NCBI GenBank assembly: GCA_963924555.1
Contig: OZ004598.1
Coordinates: forward strand, 4,624,858-4,688,857
Direction of reading: 5' to 3'
Source: Crambe crambe
Lineage: Eukaryota; Porifera; Demospongiae; Poecilosclerida; Crambeidae
DNA length: 64,000 nt
The translations under genes were made by a program, and so were the position numbers. Within the stretch, counting starts at the first letter, position 1, and each line of letters begins with the position of its first letter. Positions 32,201-45,206 of this stretch are shown here, piece after piece. The notes beneath the pieces are model-generated. The model did not search any database, had not been told where the DNA came from, and was given only the letters and a program-made list of their open reading frames with translations.

Positions 32201-33035
32201 TAATTTGCATGTCTCTAATAATGAGGGAACTATATCATGTGGTAACCACTTGCAAGTGGTACATGGTTTTAGGTATCAAAGTGTCTCACTGTGGTTCAAC
32301 AACCTATACAGTTGATTTAGTAAAGAGTCTGTAGCCAGTGGTTAACCAAACTCTGATTACATCAATGAAATGTGGTAACCTGTGATAACGTTGTAGTAGG
32401 ATGCTAAAAAAATCTGTAGCAAGTCTTATTGAATCAACTGTACTGAATGTACTCCCAACTTGGTAAAAAGAGGATTTTCTACTGCTAAATTAGCCTTTTA
32501 CCAAGGCCTATTTTTTTTTTTGGAGACGATAAAACACCTATTCTAACCAATCAGCTTTACATTAAACTGCTCCCACCCCCTTAAAGAGCAATCTATGTTC
32601 ACCTCTGGAATATCACCATCTTTTCCTCCTTCCTCCCCCTGATCAGTGAGTGACAGTGAATGCATGAAGTTGAAGATGAGCGATCCACTTCGGGACTTCT
32701 CTGTGAGGCCCTCAATGCTGCTGTACCTCTGGAGACCAGACGAGTCCCCTTTCATCTCGTGGAGACAGGAGTCGGATGCATATTTCTTCAGCCTGCGTTC
32801 GGTCGGCGTCGTGATGGTGGGAGATGCAATGCCCAAAACTGCTTCATCGACTCCTTGCAACTAATTAATGAAGACTCATAATTTTTGAGGGGATATTTTT
32901 TGCAAAATTTTTATTATCCTTATATATTAATACTTTTTTTTCCTGAAAAGGCACACCCCTCACAGCTGTCATGATTCTAATGCAAGTGTGCCCACTGGAT
33001 AGCAGCTAAAAATTTATTTGCTCACTTATAGGTCT

Positions 33036-33100
<65 letters not shown>

Positions 33101-36100
33101 ATACCTGTGCAGTGACCAGCTCATAATAGAGCCCCCTCTGGTCCATCAGCTCCAAGTGAGTGCCCATCTCAGATATCCGGCCATTTTGAATGGCTGCAAT
33201 CACATCGGCATTCCGGATGGTGGAGAGGCGATGAGCTATCACGATGGTGGTACGACCAGCACGGGCACGATCCAATGCCTGCTGGACAATGGATTCACTC
33301 TCCGTATCAAGAGCAGATGTGGCTTCATCGAGGAGAAGGATCTTCGGGTCTCGAATTATAGCTCGGGCAATGGCAATACGTTGTTTCTGTCCTCCACTGA
33401 GCTGCGTCCCTCCTTCTCCAACAAGCGTATCATAACCTTTAGGGAGTTGGGAAATAAAGTCGTGGGCATTAGCATCCATGGCAGCCTTCTTGACTTCCTC
33501 CATGGTGGCCCCTTCTTTCCCGTAGAGAATGTTTTCAGCAATGGTGGTGTCAAAGAGAATAGGTTCTTGAGATACCAGTCCGATGTGTTTACGCAACCAT
33601 TTGATGTTGAGGGATTGAATATTCTTGCCCCCGACACGAACCTCGCCTGCATCTGGATCGTAGAACCGCTGGAGGAGTTGTATCACGGTGCTCTTGCCAC
33701 ACCCACTAGGTCCCACCAGGGCGTAGGTCTTGCCCACTTCAATATTGAGACTGAAGTTATTCATCACCTTTAAAAATAAAACATATTCATCATTAAATTT
33801 TGGATCCAATTATTTAATACTAATTTTTGGATCCATGATATTGGAATGAGACATGAACTACACTTGAACTAATTTTTTGGATCCAGTTTTTGTGACTTTA
33901 CATGAATTACTAACATGATCTCCAAATCATACAGTACCGGCCGGTACTGCATCTCTGACAAATTTCTGACAAATTTCTGACTCTTGACTATGACAATGCA
34001 TGCATTTTTTACCTGTACATCTGATCTGGTGGGGTAGGAGAAGAAGATATTCTTGAACTCAATGTTCCCCTTGAAAGTTTCAGGCTTCTCACCTTCCTCA
34101 GAAGACGGGTCAATCTTAGATCGCTACATTATATAATATTAGCACTATGTCACGTTAAACCATACAATCTTTTGTGGGTTTAAATTTTCGTAGAAGCGTT
34201 CAAAGACTATGACTACTGGTTGAGATGCAAATATTTCAGACCCACAAAATTATCAACTGTCAGGATTACCCTTCGGATGACGTCAAAAATAGCACCAGCC
34301 ACTCCTGCTGCAGTCAAGACACTCTCGATACTGGGGATGCCTTGGCCCAGGGAAAAGGCGCCCGTGAATACTGAGAAGAAGACCTGCACAATGACACCCA
34401 AAATAAGCCTCAAAACCACAAGATGAGAATAGTGATAGAGACAAGCTAGTGAGCCATATGGTGTCATATGGTGTAGTACTCAAAAAAGCATTAAATCTTT
34501 CCCTCTTGAAGTTATGATACTCACAATGAGGACTTTCCCAGCATTGCTGCGTCCAATACTAGCAAGGTACGCTCCAAACCTAGATATCAAAGTAAAAACC
34601 AAAAATATGCACACACGTATGGTACTTCAATCTCAGGGGTATTAATACACATTGGCACTGCAATGGGTCATAGAAAAGTGTCCTGATCATCGAGGGAGTG
34701 GGCTGTCTACTGCATTCACTTGATACTTGATCATTAACTTTCTTGATTATTAGCCAAATTTCAAAAACCAGTTCACAGAGTGGGTGATCAGCTCTCTTCT
34801 AACTTACCAGAAAGCAGTAGCACCAGTCAAGAAGAACAGGAAGAAAAAGATTCCGATGTTGAGTCCCAGCACTAAACCCTTCTTCACACCAATTGAACGA
34901 GCTTCCCTCAGTCTCTTGTTGTATCTGGCAAGGAAAAAAAAAATATAGATAAAACAAATAATAAGGGAAAAAATAAAAAACAAAAAATAGACAAACAAAC
35001 AATGAGGGGCACAATTATTGAAAATTGCAAGGGAGGTGGGAAGGAGGATGACATTCCTTCCTTTATGTGCCCTGTAGACCCAACTCTATTAAAAGCACAC
35101 CTCTCGCTTTCTTTTGTTTCTCCACCAAAGGCCACCACAGTCCTGATGGAAGAGAGGACTTCCTCTGCCACTGCTCCTGCTGCTGCATACTGCTTCTGTT
35201 CATCACCCGCGAGCGAGCTTGAAATCTGAATAATTTCAATCGTGAGCTTGAAATCTGATGCTCTACTGGAGTTTTATGAATGCTACTATAGGAACTACAG
35301 AAAAGTGATACAGTTTTCTGAGCATGTGCATATTTCTCAACATGCAGCCCTAGCAACCATGTTAATCAGAGGAAATCATAAGCTAGCATTTGTGTAAATG
35401 GTATTTATTGACCTTGGTGTAGGTAAGCCCGGCAATCGTTAGGAAAGGAGTGATGAGTAACAAAAGAAGTGTTAGTTGCCAGTCCACAATGAAGGCTATG
35501 ATGAAACCGCCGGTGAAAGATGCCAAAGCTATGATCATTAGAGAAAGCTTGTCTCCAATCCCTTCATAGATCCTCTCGATGTCACTGTACAGGTGAAGGG
35601 GAGGGAGGGAGGGGACGAGAAGGGGACAGGAGGGGGAGAGGATGGAGGGAGGGAATAAAAGGGAAGAGGATGGAGGGACAAGAGGGGAGGGGAGGGAGGG
35701 GACAAGAGGGGAGAGGATGGGGAGATATCTGAAAATGGCAACAACCAATAGCCTATCTTATCACAGAACAACAGAGTCACTTACTCTGAAATCCTACTGG
35801 CCAATTCTCCACCACTGTGGGCATCAAACCAACCCACTTCTTGCTGCAGAATAGACTTGAAGAAGGCCAGCCGTATCTTCTTCACCTGACGCTCGTCGGC
35901 AAGTTGAAACAAAGCAATAGCACCAGCTGCAAAGAATAAACTGGCCACAGAAAGACCCAAGGACACGAATACTGCAATATCGATCTGTCTAAGGAAATTC
36001 TCATCCGATGTGCAACTCGCTTGTCCTGGAAAACAGCTCTCAATGACTGGTGTTAGAGTGGATCCTGGAGCGATACGATGCTCACAAGGAGCTTGAGGTC

Positions 36101-38595
36101 CGAAAATATCAATAAGCGTCAAATTTATGTACGAGTCGTTGATCAATTTGTTACAATCCACAACATTGGTGAAGTTATTCGTTAGTCTGTTGAGAGCATG
36201 GGAGATGTCTTGGCTGACAAAGATGTTGATGAAATCTCCGAGGAAGTAGGAGAAGGCAGGGAAGGTGAATCCCTGGAGTATGGCGGTGATTGTTCCCAAG
36301 GCCATGATCAACCAGTCGAGAGAAGTGGCATAAGAGAACTACAAGAGAAAGGAAAGTTAATAAGATGTGTGCTTTGATGAGATGAAAATCTCTTATCTAG
36401 TCAAAACTTCGTTTAGGGGCATGGTGTTTATAGAGTCAAGATCTCGTCATCTATTCTAGAAGCTCTTTAGTGGATTGGAGCTTACTGAAGAAAACTACTG
36501 TCACTACTTGCAAAGCACTGTATGGATGGTTAGTTCACCCAGTGGTTGTCATGAATCACCAATATCAGGATATGCAAAATATGGTAATAAAATAAACTGT
36601 AGAAATTCGGCTCCAATATTAATGAAATCATCAGTCACAGGTTTATACCAGACACAGATGGTCAGGATTCCTATTCAACCATAGCAATAATGCCACACAT
36701 TCTTTTATAGTGCAGCTAAAACTGGCTTCTAATTAGTAGGAGCTTCCCCATCATTAGGACTAATGAAATACCTGCTTATCTATTACTAAGTAGTGGTTAA
36801 TGTGGATACACTGCCTCAAAGGGGCCACTGTTAATCGTGGAGAATTGCAGCCTTACATGCTAAATATGTATCAATTCACACTGAACTTCAGTGACTATTT
36901 AATTATAGTTCATTAGTGGGTTTCTGGTATGGCATTGGCTGCAGGGATAATTACTTCAAAGGGTTAAAGCCTAAATACCTGTTTCTATAGCTCATCTTTT
37001 AATACTAGTTATGCAGATTTCCCTGTCTTAACTACATCACTGATTATAAATCAAAACTAAAATACACAAGTATACACAAGTCTGACTCACCCCCACCTGT
37101 CCATATTTACCACCAATCAAGTCACATGTGCAGTTTGTGGTGGATTCATACACACATTATTGTGCCAGTACACATCTGACCTGTGATAACGTTGAATTAC
37201 CTGAGCCCACAAATTCAGGAAAATCCAACATGTGACTGTCTGTCTGGATGACTGGTATGGCTTTCACCACACACACCTAATAGGTAACTTAGCCTCGTTC
37301 CCAGGCCTTCCTCTCCACCTCGCAAAATTAATTTTGCGAGGTGGAGAGGAAGGCCTGGGAACGAGGCTATAGGTAACTCACACCTGATAAGCTCCCTCTC
37401 TCTCTCTCTCTTGGTAAGAAATGCTGAAGAAAATTATGGGACAAGTACACGTGTCCAGCAGCTAGCAATGATACCCAACTTATGAAGCATCCATGGGGAA
37501 AACAACTAACAACAACATTCAAAATTCCCAATGATTTCTAGACAATATGCACTCCCACACTGCTGCAGTCCAAGGTATATACTTTAAAACTGTCACAGTC
37601 CAACACACTTACACAAACCAAAATAAAGTGGTTCCCAGTGTTTTTTCATTTTTCTGCATCACTCCATGATCCATTGGGTGTTCAATCACTTAGAACATAA
37701 AATGGTCCAATATCAAATAGTATTTGACATACTGTGAACATCATTGCTCAAAGGACTAAAGAAATGTCAAGTCTATTCATGAGCAATGACATGAATCGCT
37801 AGGTTGCTAGGTTGGAAACCTATAGTATACTAGTTTATAGGTCTTCGGCTCTGAGTATACCAAGGTAAGGTGGGATAACACTGTTATGTGGTAACTCTTC
37901 CATTTGTACTGGTGGCCATTCATCTGCAAGAAGCTTAGAATAGTTGTGCATGAAATGCTAAGCTAGCAAGGAAAGATGTTGGGCGTGTGTGTGTGTGTGT
38001 GTGTATGACAATGGGAAAACTTTCAATCAAGAACTTTCCCAAAGTTTGACTCACCAATCTCAATACTGAGAGAAAAGCAGTTTTCTTCTCAGGCTCATCA
38101 ACTTTCTTTGGTGTGTAAACTCTGAAATACATACAATAAGAAACAATTAAAGTGTGAAAGTTAGTGGTCCAATTTTCTGAAAACGCTCTGGAGAATCTAC
38201 TTTAAAACTCTTAACTGACAAAAATAACTGCGGCCCAACTTTAATGAGTTAAATTATACAGCATAGCAAACACACCCCATTTCTCCCAAGTCTTCTGGCA
38301 GGCCATCATCGAAATAGCCCTCCAATTTCTCGTCTATGTCGTCTTCCCGGTTTTCCACGACCTCGATGGTAACATTGGACATGTCTGCACTATCCCAAGT
38401 CCAGTCCAACTGAACTTGGTTCCCCTTGGCCTTGCTGCTTGAACTCAGGTCCTCCTCTTTCAATTGGTCGTTCTCCAAGTCGAAGGTAACCTTGCCAGGA
38501 GATTTACTTCTAGATCTTGAACTACGTTGTTGTTTAGACTGTTCAGTAGTGCTGGCCATGTCTGCTCTTGCGCCGCTTCCTGCAGCCCCAGACAT
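29279..38595 (-). CDS. ABCB1-like: ABCB-D: P-glycoprotein-like full ABC transporter, complete
   Basis: Complete 1445-residue exporter. Exons in transcript order: 38595-38276, 38121-38055, 36338-35785, 35584-35413, 35225-35101, 34924-34808, 34579-34525, 34383-34270, 34123-34013, 33767-33105, 32860-32603, 31707-31477, 31326-30961, 30846-30746, 30650-30338, 30119-29715, 29644-29279; they sum to 4338 nt. Domains: acidic N-terminus to about 129 (contains [11 protein letters not shown]), TMD1 to about 508, NBD1 to about 766, linker to about 852, TMD2 to about 1189, NBD2 to the end. Both NBDs have [29 protein letters not shown] and AHRLST. The long loop after helix 1 has four cysteines and N-glycosylation sequons. 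The start is the ATG at 38595 (MSGAAGSG). It is the intact sister of ABCB-C, with introns alignable over most of their length. A perfect 80-bp palindrome and a MITE lie in its introns. Confidence 0.95.
30120..30310. repeat. Purine-only tract in ABCB-D intron
   Basis: Counterpart of 17192-17395, with GGAGAGGAAGTGGGGAAAGG-like units in different order and number. Confidence 0.9.
31800..32217. mobile_element. hAT-like MITE, uninterrupted 418-bp copy
   Basis: Same family as 12870-14140, with TAGAGACATGCAAATTATGC ends at both sides. The flanks ATGATGAG (31792-31799) and ATAATGAG (32218-32225) match at 7 of 8 positions. It lies in the ABCB-D intron before the linker exon and is missing from the same place in ABCB-C. 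It serves as the empty-site reference for the nested insertion at 13006. Confidence 0.85.
33037..33100. repeat. (TC)n microsatellite next to ABCB-D NBD1 exon
   Basis: About 30 TC units end 5 bp from the donor side of the NBD1 exon (33105). In C the same place has only about 7 units (21159-21171), a recent expansion in D. Confidence 0.95.
35591..35735. repeat. Purine-only tract in ABCB-D TMD1 intron
   Basis: Shorter counterpart of 23634-23815. It fills most of the intron between the first two TMD1 exons. Confidence 0.9.
36339..38054. other. Second intron of ABCB-D
   Basis: The first about 430 bp and last about 330 bp match the ABCB-C intron. The middle (about 36770-37720) is different and holds the 80-bp palindrome at 37290-37369 and a short CT run near 37398. 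No coding exon seen. Confidence 0.6.
37290..37369. mobile_element. Perfect 80-bp palindrome with 9-bp target duplication
   Basis: Arms 37290-37329 and 37330-37369 are exact reverse complements with no spacer. The arm runs TAGCCTCGTTCCCAGGCC then CTTCCTCTCCACCTCGCAAAATT in two stretches. The 9-bp repeat TAGGTAACT flanks it (37281-37289 and 37370-37378), so it was inserted as a unit; the TAG terminus fits a hAT-like fold-back element. Confidence 0.92.
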
Positions 38596-39286
38596 CTTAA
38601 AACTTTATAGCTACTGCCCGGAGTGCAATAGAACACTGCGCACGCGCAAAAGGATTAAATAATTTCCAGTGAGGAACGCATTTCCAAAACGAAGTAGAAG
38701 AACACTGGGCCAAAAATTTGCATACAGCTATTATCTGAATAGGTGAACATGTACAGAAGTTTGCCCAGAGTTTCAGATAGCAAGGTGATTCTCTATTAAA
38801 AATCGTATAATAAAATTTCGCTTGAGATCAGTGACTGACTTTACAGAAGCTTTTGTCGATCTCTAATTACTGTCTTACTTTATATTCCCATGACATCCAT
38901 GACACAGTTCTATAATTATCATCTGACAGGTAGATGATCTTATGTTTACAAATTATAAGGCATAACACCCATGATCAAGGTGCAGTTCCCTCACTCCACT
39001 GCCAGTCACAAGATCTTACTTCTCCTGACTGCACTCTCAAATGGCTACACAATCCTTCCTTCAATTTTTTTAGTGTTTTGTGTAAGGATTGTTCTTTTCC
39101 CTTCATGTTTGGTATGTGTGGTAGTGTTATAATTATTAAGTATAGACAAAATTGAATGATAATATTATAATAATTATTATGTGTGTTATGTATGACCAAA
39201 ATTGAGTGGCTATGCAAGCAGCAACTAAAGGGTCGCTAAATCTAATGAAATGTGTCGAAATTTAATGTCTAAATATAATCTTGCAA
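38596..39286. other. Intergenic DNA between ABCB-D 5' end and ABCB-E 3' end
   Basis: Contains the ABCB-D promoter side (a CpG-bearing stretch ACTGCGCACGCGC near 38634) and AT-rich sequence toward the ABCB-E stop. No gene seen. Confidence 0.55.
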
Positions 39287-42200
39287 TCAAGACTCCACCT
39301 CCTTTTCCATCACCTGGAAGCGGTTCAATTTGTAGTAGATCCCCTTCTTCTCCATCAGCTCCTTGTGAGTCCCATTCTCTGCAATTTCCCCGTTGCTGAT
39401 GACGACAATGCAGTCGGCATTGTAGATGGTGGAGAGGCGATGAGCTATGACGATGCTCGTCCTTCCTTCCCTTGCCTTGTCCAGAGCTTCCTGGACTATC
39501 TTCTCACTCTCCGTATCGAGTGCCGAAGTGGCTTCATCCAAGAGGAGGATCTTGGGGTCTCTAATGAGAGCTCGGGCAATGGCAATCCTCTGTTTCTGTC
39601 CTCCGCTTATCTGAGCTCCCTTTGCTCCAACATTAGTGTTGTAACCCTGAATACAAGATAATAACATAATAGCTATTGAGAACAAGGTTCTATGCTGAAG
39701 ATTCTGGGCTGATGATATGTGTCACAGAATACATACTGTACGACAAGACACATATTATTCAGAACTTGTACCAACATGTGGGGTAAGCCTAAGGTAAGGT
39801 TCCCCCCCTTCTTTTCTCCCCCTAGCCGACCACATCTGTACACTTCATGTACTCTTGTCACTGACCCTTTACCAAGAGATAGTCTATAAATTTCTTATTT
39901 CTAGCTGGCCAGATTTTCATTCATAATTATTTCTTACTTGAGGCAAAGACTCCACAAACTTGTGAATGTTAGCAGCTTTGGCAGCTTCGATCACTTCGTC
40001 CTGTGTCACCTCCCTAAAGTTGGCTCCATAGCAAATGTTTTCTGCAATGCTCCTGTCAAAGAGCACGGGCTCCTGCGACACGATCCCAATTTGGTTCCTC
40101 AGCCAACGGATGTTGAGGTCAGCAATGTTGGCATTGTCAAGGGTGAGGCTACCTGAAGTTGCGTTATAGAAGCGCTCTAGGAGGGAGACGATTGTGCTCT
40201 TCCCACACCCACTAGGACCCACCAAAGCGAGGGTCTGTCCAGGCTTGACCAGCAAGTCAATTCCTTTCAGCACTTCAACATCAGGACGACTTGGGTAATT
40301 GAAGTGGAGACTGCGTGTTGCCACTTCACCAGTAACTTTTTCCTGCAGAACAGTGAAAAAATAATAGGCAAATGACGTTAATCTGAGGATAGGACAAATA
40401 GAAGATTGTCATGGAGCCTGAAATAGTTTCAGATTTCTATCCAGGTAACTTGGCTCCTTCACCGTTTCACTTTCTGATAACAGCATGACTAATATCTCTT
40501 GAGACACAACTGCAAGAGTATCTTCTCTTGCCATCAATAAAACAACCCAACAACAACAACAACAACAACACTCACAAGTTCTTCTCCATCAGTTGAATAG
40601 TTATCAATAACTGGTGTCCTGTCCAGAAGGTGGAAGACTCGGTTAGCAGATAGCTTAGCCTTGGCGTAATCGGGAGCAAAGGCAGTAGCCTGACCCGCAC
40701 CGGTAGCCCCAAACACAAGGGCAAAGAATACCACGATGATGCGGTCAAACTCGGCAAAGGCAACGTGATTCGTAGGCAGGGTGGTTTGGTAGGCACCGAA
40801 TCGGAAAACAACGCCATACATGAAGTAAATGATGGCTTGAGATATAGCATATGCTGCTCCATACACAAATGCATTGATTAGAGCTTTCCTGTAATCAACA
40901 TTATCATCAAAAAACGTAACTCTATAACGTATACATGCACGTCTTTGGCTAACTTGTAAGGTTTCTCGATGTTTATGGTGTACTGCTCATCAAAGTTCTT
41001 CTCGAGACTGAAAGAAGCTACAGTCCTGATGTTTGAAATGGACTCTGTTGCAATCTGTATCATGTACAACATAAATGATGACAGCCATGTATATATTTAA
41101 GTGCTTCTAAATAATCTACACCACAAAATTCTAACTACAAATTCTAAATAAAGCACACTATATGAATGAGTCTTTTAGTTATTGTCTTTTAGCTACTGAA
41201 CGTAGCAAAGGATCTAATGTACATCTGGACTTAAAGAGTACAGGTATAAAGTATTGACCTCTGACCTTTCCAGAGTTTTCCAAGGACCTCTTGTTCTCAG
41301 CCGTGTATCCAGCAAGGAATTTTCCCTGCAGACCACCAGTGATCAAGATGATTGGAACCACTCCCAAAATCAAAAGAGTAAGGACCCAAGAGTACACAAA
41401 GGCAATGATAATAGCCACTAACATGCCAAAGATGGACTCTAGCAGTGTTCCCACACGAACTCCCGTTGCCCCCCTGATTTTAGAGGCATCGTCAGCAAGT
41501 CGGGCGACTAGGGAACCGCTGGAGTTCCTCTCCTCATCGAACCAGCCAATCTCTTGTCGGAGAATGGCTTGAAAAGATTCAGAACGGAGTCTCAAAGTCA
41601 GATTCTCACCAGATACGCCAATGAAAAAAATCTATATTTAAAAGGAATACTGTTAGGCATGGGGAATGTTAGCCTCATACCCTGACCCACCTTCTTTTTT
41701 TTTGTGGGGCTAGGGGTATGTTAGCTAGCCAGGAGAGGCTTGAAATTATATCACTCCTTATCATCATGAGATATTAGTAGGCTTGTACCATCTCCATGGA
41801 TGGTTACTAAGGTATATAGAAGACTAACTCATAACTTGTATATTTTCAGCTGAAACATGTACTGCAAGCTATAGTCAATTCCACCCCTTCTCCCAACAAA
41901 CAAACAAACAAACAAACAAACAAACAAACAAACAAACAAATAAACAAACAGAAACGAAACTAAACAAAAAGCATACTTTGCAGAAGTTGGCAATTCCACT
42001 GATAACAGCCAGAGCAAGAAAGAGACCAGCCCACATGTGAATTTCAGGAAAGACACCGTTGGGACCACTTCCAAAGGTTTTCAGGATCTGTCCAAAGAGG
42101 ATGGCAAATGAAGGGAAGACAGCACCGCTCAACAGAGCTGCTACAACAGCAATTGTGGTGAGCCACCATTCTGGCAAGTTCTTCTTCATTATACGTCCAA

Positions 42201-45154
42201 AAGACACCTGAGGGCAAGATTGATATAATATGGTAAAAGGTCATCTCTTATACAGACAATTACAAAGGAATGACATGATAAAAGGTGTAAACTCAAACAC
42301 TGAAAACTAAAATCTGAACGGGTACCAATTTAAACTATTTTTTTAGTTGAAAAATTTCTCCTCCAATGGTTCAGTAAATCATAAAGAGTTTTGTACCCAT
42401 GAAATTAATCTTAACATCATTAAGAGAGACTTTACCGCAGGTATTTCCTTGTCCCACTCCTCTTGTTTCTTATCCAAGGTCTTTAGGACTTTGGTCTTTT
42501 CCTCCATGGATTGCTGTCTCTGCTTCTTCTTGAAACTCCCCTGCCTCTGAGTGCTGAGAACACTGACCTGAGTCTCGAATCCTGAGAAGGATTCCGAGAC
42601 GGATCCGGAATGGTGCCTGCCACGGAGAGAGCTGCGGTAGGAGAGCAGTCGTTTAGGGCTGGACACGCCATGCACAAACATCTCGTCTGCTCCATATGAC
42701 TAAATAAGGTAGAAGAGAATTGTTGTCATTGAATAATAATGGTAGAGGGCAAATGAAGATTTCTGAAAATTCAGGGGGGGGGGGGGGGGGAGGGAGCTGC
42801 TGACTAAGTGTAAATGATTAGCTCGGTTGGGGGGGGGGATCATTTCTCACCTGAGCTGTGACCAGTTCATAATAAAGGCCTCCCTTATCCATCAGTTCTG
42901 AGTGAGTACCCATCTCAGAAATCCGTCCATTTTCAATTGAGGCAATCACATCGGCATTCTGGATGGTGGAGAGACGGTGGGCTATGATGATGGTGGTACG
43001 ACCAGCACGGGCACGATCCAATGCCTGCTGCACGATGGACTCGCTCTCGGCATCAAGAGCAGATGTGGCTTCATCGAGGAGAAGGATCTTTGGGTCTCGA
43101 ATCAGAGCTCGGGCGATGGCAACACGTTGTTTCTGTCCTCCACTGAGCTGCGTTCCTCTCTCTCCAACAAGCGTATCGTAACCGTCAGGGAGTTGGGTAA
43201 TAAAGTCATGAGCATTGGCATTCATGGCAGCTTTCTTGACTTCCTCCATTGTTGCTCCTTCTTTTCCGAACTTGATATTCTCAGCAATGGTAGTGTCAAA
43301 GAGAACAGGTTCCTGGGAAACGATTCCAATGTGCTGTCTCAGCCACTTGATGTTGAGGGAACGGATATCCTTGCCTCCCAGACAGATCTCGCCTGCATCT
43401 GGATCGTAGAAACGCTGGAGGAGTTGGATCACAGTGCTCTTGCCACACCCACTAGGACCCACCAGGGCGTAGGTCTTGCCCACTTCGATGGTTAGGTTTA
43501 GTCCATTTGTCACCTAATCAAACACAAAAGTGTTGACATTGAAAGTAGAATTTACAAAGAAAACTTGCACCATCACGAACCTGCACATCTGGTCTGGTAG
43601 GGTAAGAGAAACAAATGTCCTTAAATTCGACAGTTCCTTCAAACTTTTCCGGTTTTTCTCCTTCCTCTGAAGTTGGATCGATAAGAGAATTCTGAAATTG
43701 AAGTAGCGATATATATTAGGTAACAAAGTTCATCCCTTTTCCTAAAATGTACCCTTTGGATGATTTCAAAAATGGCACCAGCAGCTCCAGCAGCTGTCAG
43801 CAAATCTTGTAACTTGGGGCCCGCTTGACCAATAGAAAATGCACCAATCAGCACAGCAAAAAAGACCTACATGCAGAAGAAAACCAGAGATTATTGCTGG
43901 ATCATTTGTTTGTTTGTTTGTTTGTTTGTTTGTTTGTTGCTATCATTGTTTTTGACTAACCGTCAACAATCTTCCTGAATCAAGTTCACCTATAGAGATG
44001 AGAAACCCACCAAACCTGTGCATAAAAGGTTGGATAATATTTGAGGAGGAGGAGAGATAGGAGGAGGAGGAGGAGAGGGAGGAGGAGGAGGAGGAGGAGG
44101 AGGAGGAGAGGGAGGAGGAGGAGGAGGAGAGGGGAGGAGGAGGAGGAGAGGAAGAGGAGGGGAGGAGGAAGAGGAGGGGGAGAGAAGGAGGAGGGGGAGA
44201 GAGGAGGGGGAGAGAAGGAGGAGAGAGAAGGAGGAGGGGGAGAGAAGGAGGAGAGAGAGGGGGAGAGAGGAGGAGAGAGAGGGGGAGAGACACAGAGAGA
44301 GAAGAGGAGGTGGAGGTATTATGTAACTTACCAGAAAGCTAAGGCATACATGGTGAAGAGAAGGAAGAAGACGAAAGCAAGACTTGCTGCAGTACCTGCA
44401 GCCTTCTTGACACCAAGATTCCGAGCTACAATCAAATTCTTATTATACCTGGGGGGGGGGGGGGGGGGGGTGATAAACCAACAGTTACAGCCATGCTCAG
44501 TGTGGCTTCTAGAATTATAACTAATGGATGGAGGTGCCAGTGAAATTTCAAATACAGTGCCATGCTAGTCTCGTACCGATGCATGCACCTAACCTTTCAC
44601 ACTCCTTGTATTCTCCACCAAAAGCCAGCACAGTCCTGATGGAAGAGAGAACTTCCTCTGCCACTGCTCCTGCTGACGCGTACTGCTTCTGCTCCTGGCT
44701 TGTGTAACGGCTCACCACCTAATCATTAATAGAATTGAATATACAGGGAGTATACTGAGTTGAGAGTGTACAGTACTGAGAAGTATACTGAGAGTATACT
44801 GAGAAGTATACTGCAAAGTATACTGATCACAGATATAAATGTATCTGTACAATGATATATAACACCTTTCAAGCATTACATTCACTCTCCAATGCACAAT
44901 CAACTGAATATCAGGAACAAAAGATTGACATTTTCTCCCTCCCTGTCCTCACTTTGCCCATGAGAAAAGCAGCTACGGCCAGGAAAGGTGTGAAGGCAAG
45001 CAGGAACAGCGTCAGTCTCCAGTCCCTAGTGAACGCTATGATAAAGCCAGCAAAGAAGGTCGATATCCACTGAACGAAGAGAGAAAGCTTGTCTCCAATC
45101 CCATCACGAATCAGGTCTATATCACTGCAGCCAGAGAATAAGGTGTGTGAATTT

Positions 45155-45206
<52 letters not shown>

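Larger units (their letters stand above)
29098..38590. repeat. Tandem duplication unit 2 (ABCB-D)
   Basis: Direct partner of 16236-27547. Even the flanks GTATTAAAAATA (3' side) and GACATACTGTGAACATCATT (intron 2; 26462 and 37727) are shared, so the whole transcription unit was copied. Confidence 0.9.

Noticed and set aside
44041..44520. Arg/Gly/Glu-rich 159-residue frame
   Set aside because: Pure translation of the purine tract inside an ABCB-E intron.
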